In this document: in pieces, positions 1 through 11,745 of the stretch
Numbering within the stretch: the stretch's first letter is position 1
Layout: every line of letters begins with the position of its first letter
Position numbers and translations under genes: made by a program
Notes under the pieces: model-generated
The model's input: the letters and a program-made list of their open reading frames with translations, nothing else
What the model was told of the DNA's origin: nothing
The model's database searches: none
Assembly: GCA_950295325.1 (NCBI GenBank)
Contig: OX485807.1
Span: forward strand, 35,370,440-35,434,439
Direction: 5' to 3'
Origin: Polytrichum commune
Lineage: Eukaryota > Streptophyta > Polytrichopsida > Polytrichales > Polytrichaceae
DNA length: 64,000 nucleotides

Positions 1-1038
1 GCGCTACTAGTTTTTTGGAAGTCATAGCTATGAGTTGATGGTGGCAAAGTTTGTGCTCAACGCCTTGCACTTTATGGGGGAGTCCTTTTGAAGGAGCATT
101 CCGATGATTATACAAGTGGGCAGGTGGCATGGTTAGGTGGTGAGTATTGTCTCTCTCCTAGGTAGGTGCTCAAGCCCATGCAAGTAGGGTTTGCCACCTT
201 CCGCATCTTGTATTACTTGATGTTTGGCAAGTCTTTGGGCCCTTATAAATTGTTGGAGTATGTAGTATATCTTCTCATGAATTGTTGTATCTTATGAAAA
301 ATGGTTCATTTTCATTATGTTAGTTCTCCTTAATCTAAATGCTAACCTTGACAATGACATATCAACCATCACCTAAGTTGTATGCATTGGATAGCAATGA
401 TGTCGAGTGTCCAACAAAATTTGTTTATGCTTGAGGTTAGGTTGTCTATGTATATGCTAGACCTTATTGGTTCATACTTGAACCATTTCTAATGCGATTT
501 TTACACTACCTCTCATAAATAAATGTACACCAAAAGCAAATGTTCACTAGTATGTTCTGACCTTCCACCATTTATATGTTTTTGTGTATTGGATTCATGA
601 AAAATGCCTTTATTAATTCTAGTCTTACTTTCAAAAAAATTAATTGCTTAAGATGAATATACGGTCATGGATATAAAAGCTCTTAAAATTTAAGATACCA
701 TTCCATGAAAAGGCTTCCAATGATATGTAATTATAGAGTCCTCAAAATGTATGCCAAAAATAATAATCCTCCCCTAAAGTATGTTGGATATTGCATGTAT
801 ATGCAACATTTCATTTCAATTACGTAGTGCAAGACCCACATGAGTGCATTATGGACTAGATAACCAATGAGAGGAGAGTTGACAATGAACCGCGGGAGTG
901 GTGAGTCATCCACTTACTCAAGTTGATTATCAATCATAATTGATCCATAACATTACTCAGCACTATGCATTCGTTTTGTAGGCCCTAGGAATATAAACAT
1001 GCATAACATTAAATAGCAAGCCCGAATTGACCTTCTTA
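1..1038. other. AT-rich intergenic DNA, nothing recognised
   Basis: Both strands carry only short open frames without recognisable domains. No RNA gene or transposon end was seen. Confidence 0.5.
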
Positions 1039-1078
1039 AAAGAGCATCAAACCGGCGCGTGCCGGTTTGATGCTCTTT
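1039..1078. repeat. Perfect short hairpin (18-bp arms, 4-nt loop)
   Basis: The left arm at 1039-1056 (AAAGAGCATCAAACCGGC) is the exact reverse complement of 1061-1078, with loop GCGT at 1057-1060. It stands alone in AT-rich spacer with no gene beside it. It could be the collapsed remains of a MITE. The stem is too short for a typical plant miRNA precursor. Confidence 0.85.
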
Positions 1079-1888
1079 CAAGAGCAAAAGTAACACTAAG
1101 TTTGAGTTTTACTTAGGCTATTTTAGATCTATTTGGGTAGTTACTTTCAATGCTTAGTATTAATTATGTCGGTTTCTAGGACAAAACTAATGCCAAGTGG
1201 TGATAAAGGTTCTAATCTAGGCTAAATTACAATCTAAACAAATTTTATTAGCTATAAAGCAACGGGAAAGTTGGTGAGGTCAAAAAGGTAGTTGCACTTT
1301 TTGGAAAATTCTCCCGACACCCGCATTGGAAACCTCTTTGATACCTTTTTGAAGCTTCTATATTTGATTAATTATCCATTCATTCACCCTTGCTTTGCAA
1401 GCTTTTCCCTTCTTGTTGAGGTAAATTTGCGGGTACTCAAAGGGTACCCTCTTAGCATTGCTACTTAATGTTATGTGGGATGCGAAACTCTAGCAGGAAA
1501 ACTTAAATTCATATTGAGCATCCCATGGTTATATGCCCATGGCCCACATCATTAAGTGATGTTATTTCAACTCGTGGACATATTTATAGAATCATGTACG
1601 ATATCATGTCTCTTGAATGAAAGAATGTGATGGGTCGTGATAACCCTTTGGCTTTTGGATGAGCAATCTATTTTGAACTACTATCATGGATGACAGATGA
1701 AAGCATAATGAAAGTTTTTCACATCATCAAAACAATTTGTAAATTTCATAACTTTTCAAATTGAAAACCATTGGGTTCAATGGGGTTTCATGATCTCAAG
1801 CATGAGCCAAATATCACAAGTTATTTCTCAGTGTGAGGTATACGGGAGTCTTTCAGTTGTTTGTATTAATTAAACGCCTTTATTTGAT
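1079..1888. other. AT-rich intergenic DNA, nothing recognised
   Basis: No coding potential, RNA gene or clear repeat was found. Confidence 0.45.
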
Positions 1889-2190
1889 TGGTGTGTGATT
1901 AGGTGAGGATCAAAGTAAAGAGATTGGATTATGGCTTTCATACTTTATTGACTATTCCACACACTATAGTGAACACAATTTGGAAGGACCTATGTATTCA
2001 GTTAAGAAATCAACAACCATGCACTTCCGAAAATTATAACTATTTTAGGGAAAGTCCAAATTTTAACCCGAGTTTTGTTGATGCTTCATTGTTGATTTGC
2101 TAATGCCACACAAGTCTTGTTGTGTAATTCATATTGGAGAACATGAGAAAGAAACCAAATAACACCCACATACCTTATAAGGCCGGAAGT
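1889..2190. repeat. Dispersed repeat family R, copy 1
   Basis: Starts near GGTGTGTGATTAGG and shares about 300 bp, in the same orientation, with 3206-3515. Shared blocks include the 'gtgaacacaat', 'ttaagaaatcaacaa' and 'gatttgctaatgc' stretches. Other members or ends lie near 18.35-18.45, 32.8-32.9, 35.39-36.27 and 55.4 kb. The open frames inside are not conserved between copies, so this is not a gene. Confidence 0.6.
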
Positions 2191-2707
2191 TGGCTACATG
2201 CTTCAAGTGAGTTTGCGGAATCCTATATAAGCTTAGAAGAATTGCCTCTAAATGGTTCAAACACATGGCAAGTCAGCTTGGACCTCTTGCACCTCCTTAT
2301 CCAATTCCTTTGGCAACAAAGAGTTAACAAATTTTGAGCATGTTCTTCATATCTTTAAAACACATGGTCACAATTGGTATCTATTCCGAATAACATATGT
2401 GATTGAATTGGGTTCGCTTACCTTAAAGTACATGATGCTAAAACTAACAACCTAAAATCTTGTAAAATGATTACATGTGATTCCAAGAATGTCCGCTTTG
2501 TTCAGGTTCCCATGTCGGTTTTCAATCATCTACAAATAAAAGCTTGAACCCTTTTAACTTTTGCATACAAAATTCAAATGAGACCTACTTTGGTGCATTG
2601 GAATCCCTTGTCAATTGGTAATAATTGTCATATAAAACCATTATATATATTAATAAGATATATGCTTAGTGCTTATGGTGTCGGTTAGCACCATCTACCT
2701 TACATTA
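2191..2707. other. Intergenic DNA, nothing recognised
   Basis: Short unconserved ORFs only. Confidence 0.4.
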
Positions 2708-3041
2708 GGACCATGGCCATATAATTGTGAGGGCCCTTGACTCTCATCCAAAGGTTGTACCAGCTGTCTAAGGTCCTCGACTCTAACATGGTCTACTGAA
2801 ATTTGCGTCAGGCCTACCTCATGAAGGTGGGCTTGACGCAAATTCCAGCAAAACGTAAACCATTATCCATAGTTTGCCATGTAGGAATCCATGTAGACTT
2901 TTCAATCATGATAATTACTTTGGCCCTTAAGCCTTCACCTTCTAGTGTGAAGTGTACTTGGATAGTCTCGGCCTTTTTGACTAACGAGAGATCTTAGAAT
3001 GCAATGGTCACAGGCCATCAGGCTCATGTGTGAAGTGGCCC
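2708..3041. mobile_element. Degenerate MITE of the GGGCCACTTC family
   Basis: The right end (ATGTGTGAAGTGGCCC at about 3026-3041) matches the right ends of the elements at 6193-6694 and 54678-54944. TTA follows it, and TTA also precedes the proposed left end at 2705-2707. The left terminus is poorly matched, so its position is uncertain. Confidence 0.4.
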
Positions 3042-3205
3042 TTAAGTGCATCAGAATGCATTTGAACAAACACAAACCACCAACATGCATGCCTTGCTCC
3101 AAAGGAAACCAGGAAACTTACTACCATACCTTTGCTTTCTTATTGTCTAAGGCAAATGGGTCTTAAGTGACTACTTTTCTTCATCGGATCTCTGGATTTG
3201 ATTGG

Positions 3206-3515
3206 TATGTGGTTCTGAGAGGATCAAAGAGCAAACACCATAAAGACACATGTTTAAAAGAGATTAGACTACGTCTTCAAATACTAAAAACTACTCTACA
3301 CTCAATAATGAACACAATCGGGAAAACCTACGTATCCAATTAAGAAATCAACAAACATACACTTCCGATAACCATAACCAAATCAAGGAAGATCCGATTT
3401 TTACAGTTTTTTCCATTGTAGATTTGCTAATGCAATGCGAGGTTTGTTGTGTAAATCTAATTGGTAGAAGTTGGAGAACAAGTAAAAGGAACCACACATA
3501 CCACCCACCTACCTT
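3206..3515. repeat. Dispersed repeat family R, copy 2
   Basis: Begins GGTATGTGGTTC and is a diverged direct copy of 1889-2190. It contains the block 'aaagacacatgtttaaaagagatt', which in this family forms an inverted end (see 35388-36266). Confidence 0.6.
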
Positions 3516-4076
3516 AGCTATACACCAGCACTAAGAATCATCGTATGGTCAGCCTATAGCATTCCACTAACTGATGACAACCCCTTTTTCCAAAGAGTCC
3601 GTCTTCAACTGAAAGGCTTGTACTTTTATACAGCTGCTTACATGCTCTGTTGCTTTGTAGCTCCTGTCATAGAAACTTCCAAAGCTCTAAAAGGTGGCCG
3701 TCCTCCTACAAGCCCGACTTCATAGAAATTGTCCCCCAAAGGACTATATAAATCGCAGTTAAAAGTGAGGTCTCGCGAACCTACTCTAGTAGTAGTAGTA
3801 GTAATAAGTTACTTCATCCATGTGTGAACCGCCTTCCTTCAACTAGAGTTGCGTTCTAAAATTATATACTCTTCATAGTTAAAACCTCTTATGGCCGTGG
3901 GGACTAGGCCACACCACACAAAAATCTAAGGACCCGTACATAGGTGAATGCATAGTATCAATACATAATGGTATGATTCATATAACCTTATCGACTTGCG
4001 TTGAAATTATAATGTTGTGTCACTTACGTATTGATAATCGGTGGGTATCATAAGATGAGAGAATCTTTGGGCCATG
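3516..4076. other. Intergenic DNA, nothing recognised
   Basis: Only a short AGT-rich microsatellite near 3787-3805 was noticed. Confidence 0.4.
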
Positions 4077-4350
4077 CTAGACACCCACCTCTTTCAGTTG
4101 GGCCCCCACCACTCTTATCCATGGTGAAAGTGCATCCATTTATATTATAACATATGTATGTATGTATGTATGTATAGATATATTATAAATTTAAATTATT
4201 TGACCCCATAAGTAGTATCAAAGGCCCCGAATTATTCTACACTGACCTGCTACAAATGATTAATCACAAGTCTACATGTGTCAACTTTCTACTAGACCCC
4301 TTTGTAATTGTGATGGGGACCCAACTCAAAGATGTGGACACTAACCCTAG
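4077..4350. mobile_element. MITE family A, copy 1
   Basis: The left end reads TAGACACCCACCTCTTTCAG followed by TTGGGCCCCCACCA. The right end carries its reverse complement in decayed form (GGGGACCCAACTCAAAGATG, then tggacacta). The same ends recur at 16772-17007, 26741-27000, 27010-27264 and 45839-46098. There is no coding capacity. A TATG microsatellite (4151-4174) lies inside. Confidence 0.6.
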
Positions 4351-4944
4351 TTGAATGTTTGAACACCCGAGTTGTTACTTGGGTCAATACTGTCATATTA
4401 ATATCTTGTTGATACTTCCTAGATATGAAGGTTTTGGCATGGCATATAGACACGAAGGGTACCAAGAACAACAATATCCTTACCATACTTCTATCAAACT
4501 TTCAAAAACTTCATTATAGATATCCAAGTGGTATCAAATAAGGTTATAGCATTCCAACATCAGTTTAAAGAAAAAAAGGGTTTGTAGTTAACATACAAAC
4601 ATCGACTATAAAGGATGAATCTTTTGAGATCATATTGATACAGTTGGAATCATGATAAATACCTGATGCTCCCATAAAACATTCTACAAGCGTTTTCCTA
4701 CGATTCACAATGGAACATCAAAGAACCACTTTGGGTAGTTTAGGCTTTTAAGAGTCATGAGGTTTTGTTCATTTTGAAGCCAATGTTCATTATCGTTCTG
4801 CATGGAAAGGCTATTGAGGATGGGAACACAAGAGAGTTCTTTATGCACGGTGAGCTTGAGGAGCTTTGCCTTATGTAAAGTTCCAGCCGAGAATGTTGAG
4901 GCCTCATTAAGAGGGGCTGAAAACCCCTAAAGAAGATTTTCATC
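4351..4944. other. Intergenic DNA, nothing recognised
   Basis: No coding potential beyond a short minus-strand frame at 4755-4946 without recognisable features. Confidence 0.4.
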
Positions 4945-5357
4945 ACTACACTGATTATCCCAATTAGAGTGTGTGGTATTCATTCCCGAAACACACACTA
5001 TTTTGTCAAGTCTGAAAATTAGCAAGGGTTGAAATTTTACTAAGTGATACTAAGTTCATGAATACGTGTTCATTTACCATACATTTCGAGAAAATTAGCG
5101 CATGCTCTAAGATGCTAAAAAAATTATATGCATACACAAGCTTGTCATTGAATAATGCTTGGATGAATAAAACCGGTGTTTTCAATGAATAGTGTTGCTA
5201 TGAATAGTATTTTTAGTGAATAATGCCGAGATGAGCAATGCTTCCTAGATCTTTTGGTGGCACTAATGCCACAGTGAAGATAAATTCAATATCACCTTCA
5301 CTAATTTTGCACACTTAATATTAGCCCTCCCTCACTAATTGGGATAATCTGTGTAGT
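4945..5357. mobile_element. Short TIR element (MITE-like)
   Basis: The left terminus at 4945-4967 (ACTACACTGATTATCCCAAT, then TAG) is matched by its reverse complement at 5335-5357 with one mismatch. The 413-bp element encodes nothing. A target-site duplication could not be settled, so the superfamily is open. Confidence 0.6.
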
Positions 5358-5766
5358 CTTGAATGCACGAGCTATTTCAAACAGTGTCCAATGATGGCAA
5401 TGTATGTTCCCTCAAGGAATACATTATGCGCATGGGTAATTAACTAGGGTAGCTTACATAAAGAGATTTGTAATTTCAATATTTCATTGTTTTAGTGTTT
5501 GATTGATGTCATAATCCAAACCCACACTTGGTTCAAAAGCGATCTATTGTGCACAATGGTAACTGCCAAATGGGACTCGATGGATTTGCATGCCACTAAG
5601 TATGCACAACTAATAGAATTATCCGTAAAGTCTCTCAAAGAGGGATCAAACCTTGGGTTTCATCCCGGTTTTGCCAACATTGGCATTGTCCTCGGCATTG
5701 TCCTGACATCATGTCTTGATGTTTATTTTCAATTCTCGGATCAAAGTTTGAAAGGTCCAATTCTGA

Positions 5767-6099
5767 GGGCCGGTTCACACTATGGCCAAACTTCGAGAGG
5801 AGAAGCGTTTCGACCAATGAAAATGCATAAATGTCCAAAGTCCGTCCTCTCGGCCTTCACACTAGAGGCCAAAGTCCAAAGGACGTCGCCTCCAAAAGAG
5901 CCTAGGTGGCGGCACTTTTAGGAAGTTATGGCGCCAAGAGTTCGGCCTCTCGACCCAAACTTCCGTCGAGAGGCCGAACATTTTTAGCCGTGGATTATTT
6001 TAATATACTTTTTCAACCCAGAGGCTTCTCCTCTCGACATAGTTTGGTCTAGAAAAGTGATGCTTCTCCTCTCGACTTGGGGATAGTGTGAACCGGCCC
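5767..6099. mobile_element. Harbinger/Tourist-like MITE, TIR GGGCCGGTTCACACTA
   Basis: This 333-bp element begins GGGCCGGTTCACACTA and ends with the near-complement TAGTGTGAACCGGCCC. A second inverted pair, GAGAGGAGAAGC / GCTTCTCCTCTC, lies just inside. TGA flanks both sides (5764-5766 and 6100-6102), which is a 3-bp target duplication. The 140-residue frame crossing its left edge is accidental. Confidence 0.75.
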
Positions 6100-6192
6100 T
6101 GAGCATTCATACTTTGAGTCATGTTTTGGGTGCTAAGGTTAGATTTTGAACACACATGTACTTTGTGCCAACCAGAGACATGGATAGGGTGA

Positions 6193-6694
6193 AGGCCACT
6201 TCACACACAAGCCAAGCGCCGTGACCATGAAATTGTAAGAGCCCAAAAGAAAGTGTTCAAAAGCCGTCCCAAGACACCTCCAAAATCACGTAGTGTGGTC
6301 ATGGACCCTCAAGTGTAGTGTGAAGTCATATGTGACCGGACCTTCAATCAAATGCTATTTCAATGAATTTCTATTCATGCGGGTCCTCACACATAATAAA
6401 ATAAAATAAAATAAATCAACTGTTGTGAGTGTTCGGAATGCCATGGTCTCCCGGTTTTGTGTTAGGCCTACTTCCAAGAGGTGGTTTTTGAAAATAGTCC
6501 AAGTGACCATGAAACATGATCCAATCGATGCCATATAGGAATCCATGTAGACTTTACATCCATCTTGCATTCACATACTCCCTTGGTCCCTCAAGCGTAG
6601 TGTGAAGTGATTGGATGGGCTCCACCTTTTCCACCAGTGAGAGTGCTTGAAGTGTACTGGTCACGGGCTCTCAGTCTCGTGTGTGAAGTGGCCC
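6193..6694. mobile_element. Harbinger/Tourist-like MITE, TIR GGGCCACTTCACACAC
   Basis: The left end aGGCCACTTCACACA and the right end TGTGTGAAGTGGCCC are inverted. TGA lies on both sides (6190-6192 and 6695-6697). The first base of the left TIR has apparently changed from G to A. Sequence shared with 54678-54944 and 55061-55310 shows a multicopy family. Confidence 0.75.
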
Positions 6695-6697
6695 TGA

Positions 6698-6930
6698 AAT
6701 TGGTTTGGTGAAGGTATTGAACTTGAACTTTGGCACTTCATGAGTGCTTGAACTTGCACAGCAACTTCAGCACTTCAACGGGATCTTCAGCAACTCCAGC
6801 ACTTGAACTTCAACTTCAATTAGAACGTGAATTTGGCACTTGAACTCCAGTAAACTTCGGCAGTCATGTTTCTTCAACTTCAGCAACCCCAAACTTCCGT
6901 AAACTTGAGTGTCTCATCTTTTTGAATTTG
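6698..6930. repeat. Low-complexity CTTGAACTTC/CAGCACTTCA-rich tract
   Basis: Irregularly repeated short words such as cttgaactt, cagcaacttcagcacttcaa and ggcacttgaac fill this stretch. The period is not constant and no open frame is maintained. Confidence 0.5.
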
Positions 6931-6959
6931 AGAGAATGTAGGAGAATCCATGTTTTCTG

Positions 6960-9069
6960 AAGGCCGGACGTTAAAGAACCCCTATCGAGCTCTGTCCGCC
7001 TAAGAATCCGTTGTCCCTGGCCCATCCGCTAGTGCCCAAACCAAAATTTATTGGTGTTGCCCACGTTGTTGCCTGTAGCTTACTTAACCAGACAGAACCA
7101 TGGACAGAGTCAACTCCAACCACATTAGTCATCCTTCGAGCCACATACCTTCATTGGACATTGTGAACATTCCTTCCTCCCATCTCCTCGAATCTGCATC
7201 ACATTTGCTAAATATGTTATGCAAACGAAATATGCTAATGTGTTATGCACCAGTTCCAAATTTAGATCCAAATTTATGTTATGCACAAGCCCCAGTTCTA
7301 GATCTAGAACTGTGTCATGCACTAGATCCATAAATGTGTCATGCACGAGATCTAGAAATGTGTTATGCACCAGATCAAGATTCATAAATGTGTCATTCAC
7401 CAAATCCAAAAATGTGGTATGTAATGAAATTAATGGATCCGAACTTGTTAGTGCGCACAACTATTTCATACAAATAATGCTTATAGTCAAGTGGTCTTCT
7501 TCTCTAAGCCTGTAATGTTAGGATTTTATAACTTAGTGTAGACACCTTCTTGTTTTGTGCCTACGCTCACATGATTTGTAGGTTGTACATGAGTATTTAT
7601 GATCGTACTTAATTTGATTATGTGCTAGTAATTGACGTGGTGTTATGAAATTTTGCTATCATGTCTAATGATTATGTAATTTCATTATAATCTACAATTC
7701 ATATCAGTGTAGACCTACGATTGTTCTGTATCCATTTATTTTCTTCCCTCGTAAGCAACATGCCTCTTGGATGATCCTTTGGTAGATCCTTCAAGGAAAC
7801 TTCTATGTTTTTTTCCAGTGAATGGTTGCCATCGCATATAATGAATATCTTTGTGTTGTATTTTATTTTTTATGAAATTGCACCCTCTCTCGCGATTAAA
7901 TGGTTATGTTTACCTTCACCAACTCCCTCACCTTTTATTTGTAATGGCTCATGTAAAGACAACCGGATTAGACTAACGTCTTTGTCATATGTCTCGTAGT
8001 TGGATTTGAAATCGATGAAGTTGATCCTCCTGTAATGAGAATTGTAAGTATTTTGCGCAAATTACAACATAATTCCAACCATGTTTGATTAACTATGTTG
8101 GAACCGCAAAACTCATTAAATCAATATGTTATATATATGTGAATATATATGTGAATATATGTTATCATATCAACAAGTTCGTGTTAGTAAATCAATTGGA
8201 TTAACTAACCGATTAGAGACTCACAAAACTCATAAGTGATAATCCAACCGAATGGATACGAAACAATCATAGGTCTACACTGATATGAATTGTAAATTAT
8301 AATGAATCCACATAATCATTAGACATAGCAAAATCTCATGATACCACGTCAACTACTAGCACGTAATCGAATTAAGTGCGATAAAAAATACTCATGCACA
8401 ACCTACAAAACATATGAGCGTAAGTACAAAACAAGAAGGTGTCTACACTGAGTTATAAAATCTTAACATCACAAACTCAGAGAAGGAAACCACTTGATTA
8501 TGAGCATTATTTGTATAAAATAGTTGTGCACACTAACAAATTCGGTTCCATTAATTTCATTACATGCCACATTTTTGGATTTGGTGAATGACACATTTAT
8601 GGATCTCGATTTGGTGCATAACACAATTATAGATTTGGTTCATGACACAATTTTGGATCTGGTGCATAACACTATTTTGGATCTGATACATGACACAGTT
8701 TTGGATCTGATGCATGACACAATTATGGATTTGGTGCATGACACAATTTTGGATCAGTGCATGACACAATTCTGGATCTAGATCTGGAGCTAGTGCATAA
8801 CACATTAGCAATTTTTGTTTGCATAACATATTTAACAAATGTGATGCAGATTCAAGGAGATGGGAGAATGTTCAATGAAGGTATGTGGCTCAAACAATGA
8901 CTAACGTGGTTGGAGCTGACTATGTCCATGGTTCTGTCCGGTCAAGTAAGCTACAGGCAACAACGTGGGCAACACCAATAAATTTTGGTTTGGGTACTAG
9001 CGGGTGGATCAGGGACAACAAATTCTTAGGCGAACAGAGCTTGATAGGGGTTCTTTAGCATCCGACCTT
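6960..9069. mobile_element. Foldback-type transposon with about 0.8-kb inverted arms
   Basis: The left arm (about 6960-7737) and right arm (about 8254-9069) are diverged reverse complements. They start AAGGCCGGACGTTAAAGAAC and (on the opposite strand) AAGGTCGGATGCTAAAGAAC. The spacer 7738-8253 has no recognisable gene. Both arms contain 24-bp tandem repeats near 7260-7420 and 8570-8790. No clear target duplication was found. It could be a nonautonomous Foldback or MULE-type element, since no transposase is present. Confidence 0.75.
8570..8790. repeat. 24-bp tandem repeats in the right foldback arm
   Basis: About nine units of the type ttttggatctgatgcatgac-acaa occur. Because 24 is a multiple of 3, the frame stays open (a repeating LDLVHDTI-like peptide at 8524-8781). 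The inverted arm at 7260-7420 holds fewer, diverged units. Nothing suggests that the peptide is made. Confidence 0.7.
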
Positions 9070-10228
9070 TTGAAGGGGGTAGCTAGTTTGGAGATGCAAA
9101 ATTACACCAAATCTAGGCGCAAGGGTCATGCTTAGCTTCAACCTTGACAGGTTTGGTTGCAGGTTGATAGGCCACCCATACTATTCCTCGCAGTTACAAA
9201 CCCGGGTGATTTTCCATTTATTCTTCCAAAGCAAAAGTACAACTCTAAAAATTTGGGTTTCATCCCTATTACTTTACATATATTTCTAATGTCATATGTA
9301 CACAAGTTGGTTCACTCTTCATCAATAAAAGACACTATAAAATATGTACAATTATATATTTACTTATTTGAATGGGTCATTTAATCGCTTGTCACCAAGA
9401 TAATCTCCCCCCCCCCCCCCCCCCAAATAATTATACCCTTGTTGCACGTGGTACCCTTGTCACATGGGTTATTTCTTAGCTAAATTTGAAACTTGCATCT
9501 ACTTTCCCTTAGTTATTTTGAACTTACATTTGATGTCTTTGTAAACTTGTGCATCATAAATGAAACATACTTTATGCACATGATACAAGTTTAAGGTATA
9601 TTTCATGCACATTAGGCTGCAGGTGTAAAGGACACCTCTTTCTATTCTAGCTTTAAGAATAAAATGTCAAAGAATCAAGGTCCTTGAGCACATCCGCAAA
9701 GCAAAGCATGATCAAGTGGCAAGCTCTCACTAGTGAACACCTCATTGTTGCCTATCTTTAGACACACACAACCTTCTCCCACCTACCACAATTCAATGGA
9801 GGAGATGTGTGCCCAATGGAGTTGTCCTAAGACCTTTATCCCTAAGTTTATTGCATTTGAACGTAAATAGGCTACTTACGGCTTTTTTTTCCTTTCTTCA
9901 TGAATACAAATGGCAATAAAGCAATGCCAAGAATGAATCAAAAAGTAAAAAGCAATATCCATTTAGAGGGGAGGTGGGGCCCCTCATGCGTGTTACACCA
10001 CCACGTAATAAGAACAAAACAAAACGAACAACCACCAAGGACTACCCCTCAAACACCAACATACCAAGACCATGCCACTAAAAGTGTTTTAAATCTTTCA
10101 ATTCCATTCTCAAGCTCGTCTCTATTGCCAAAAACCTCCATTGCAAAGCCTTTGCACCCAAGATTGGTTGAAGGCTTCAAATAAGCCAACTTTGGGACGA
10201 AGGTAACCAAGTAATATGTATGAGGATC
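9070..10228. other. Intergenic DNA with an 18-base C run
   Basis: No gene was recognised. An uninterrupted C homopolymer occupies 9407-9424. The short plus-strand frame at 9900-10184 has no recognisable domain. Confidence 0.5.
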
Positions 10229-11740
10229 TGTGAGCCCAATACGGTGCCCACATGTGCTTTTAACCCTAAAAATCATTTAAGTGTTGGTTTGATCTTTGTT
10301 TTCAATTATACAAAAAAACATAAAAAGAGTGAAGCTTAGTATTTTATTAGAATTAAGTTAAGAAGGAGACATTAGTTCTTGTTGCCATAGAAGGATAAGC
10401 AAAAGCTAGTGGGTAGTTAGGATTTGGTTAGGAAGGTTGATTTGTTCACGACCAAGGCTTGTAAAGCCATTAGTCAAATTGACCAAAGAAGGAAGGCGAA
10501 CTGATCGAATTAGGCAGGGGATTCCAAACAACCTAGAGAATCTCAGATCCAGCCCCTCGAACGGGACGGTTGGGTTTCAGGCCGCTGTTGTTCCGCTTGC
10601 TGGCTCTGGGTGCTTGGGCGGGATCTCTGTGGCCAGAGGGATGGACGAGGAGGCTGCAAACTAACTCTGAAGCGGCTCGCCGAAATGGGGATGGGCTGGT
10701 TATGGCTAAGGTGGGAAGTGGGCAGGAGCGACTGGGAGGCAACGGATTAAAGGGTGGAATGAGCAAAGACGGAAGTGTGGAGCTCAAGAGCTCGAGAGGG
10801 GTAGTTGGCTTCGGCATTCTAGTTGAATCTCTGGTTGGGGTTAGAGGCGGCATTGCACCAATGATCAGCTCATGAATTGAGGGCAGATCAAACGGAACCC
10901 CACCATTGCATCATTGGGAACCACAGGTGAAAATGGCTGGTAATGGGCATGTCGACGTCAAAATTGAGCCGAGAGCGCTCGAGGTGAGGAATCAGATGCT
11001 CTGGTTGCACTTGGAATCAGCTGGGAAGGGTCAGAGTTCTCCCTCGAAGGAAGGATGCGCGAGAGTGCCAGTGAATTCAACGTTCTGTGCCAGGGCAGCG
11101 GAGCAATTGAAGGTTCCAGCTGAACGCTTAATAGGTGGCGTCTAAGGAGGCAGCAGACAGGGCTACTGGAACGCCGAAACCCCTCCTCAGTGTGCGGGCA
11201 GGGAGATCCCGAGGGTAGGCAGCAACGGGGAGGAGAAGGACTAAGCCGCTAGACTCAGCCGCCCTGTGAAGGGCGTCAACGGGCACCTCGGGGGATGGAA
11301 CATCGTAGATTGTAGAGCGACTGCTGGAGACTGAGGCTCAAGGCTGGTGCTTTTAGGGGCCTGGCAGATGGTACCCATTAGCCGAAGTGGTTAGGAGGTG
11401 GATTAGGCTAGGGTAAATGGGGGTTAGGGAGGATTGAAGATATTAGCCTTGGGTGAGGTGGTGGTTCTTAGCTGAAAACCACTTAGGGCTCGTGGCTTAA
11501 CATCTTGTAGGATTTGGTTGGTGTGATGTGGAAAAGAGTGAGTTAGTGGGAGTAGGAACTTAGGTTAGTAAGAGCATTTCCTAATGCTTGTACCTTGTCT
11601 TATTGAATTAAAATTGTGAGTTGTGGGACACCGGTGGGATCCCCACACATGTCAAAGTATGGTGAACATTGAGCAGTGAGTGTTGGCTACAAACTCCCAT
11701 CTGGACTACGACGCATAAGGGTGGGAGTTTGTGATTGACA
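10229..11740 (+). mobile_element. Solo LTR, family LTR-A, copy 1
   Basis: The 1,512-bp segment begins TGTGAGCCCAATACGGTGCC and ends GTGATTGACA, giving TG...CA termini. It is flanked by the 5-bp direct repeat GGATC (10224-10228 and 11741-11745). Both ends match the elements at 43367 and 50147-51854, including the subterminal CCGGACTACGAC...AAGGGTGGGAGTTT block. The GC-rich middle (about 10430-11420) has several overlapping ORFs of about 75-105 codons with no recognisable domain. The 5-bp duplication and TG/CA ends fit an LTR retrotransposon reduced to one LTR by recombination. Confidence 0.8.
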
Positions 11741-11745
11741 GGATC

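Noticed and set aside
5499..5921. 140-codon plus-strand ORF
   Set aside because: It runs across the left end of a MITE and has no recognisable domain.
8524..8838. Overlapping ORFs with LDLVHDTI-like repeats on both strands
   Set aside because: Produced by 24-bp tandem repeats in the foldback arm. The repeat number differs in the other arm and no start context or domain is present.
10437..11145. Several GC-rich ORFs of 75-106 codons
   Set aside because: They overlap on both strands inside a solo LTR with a clear target duplication and have no recognisable domain.
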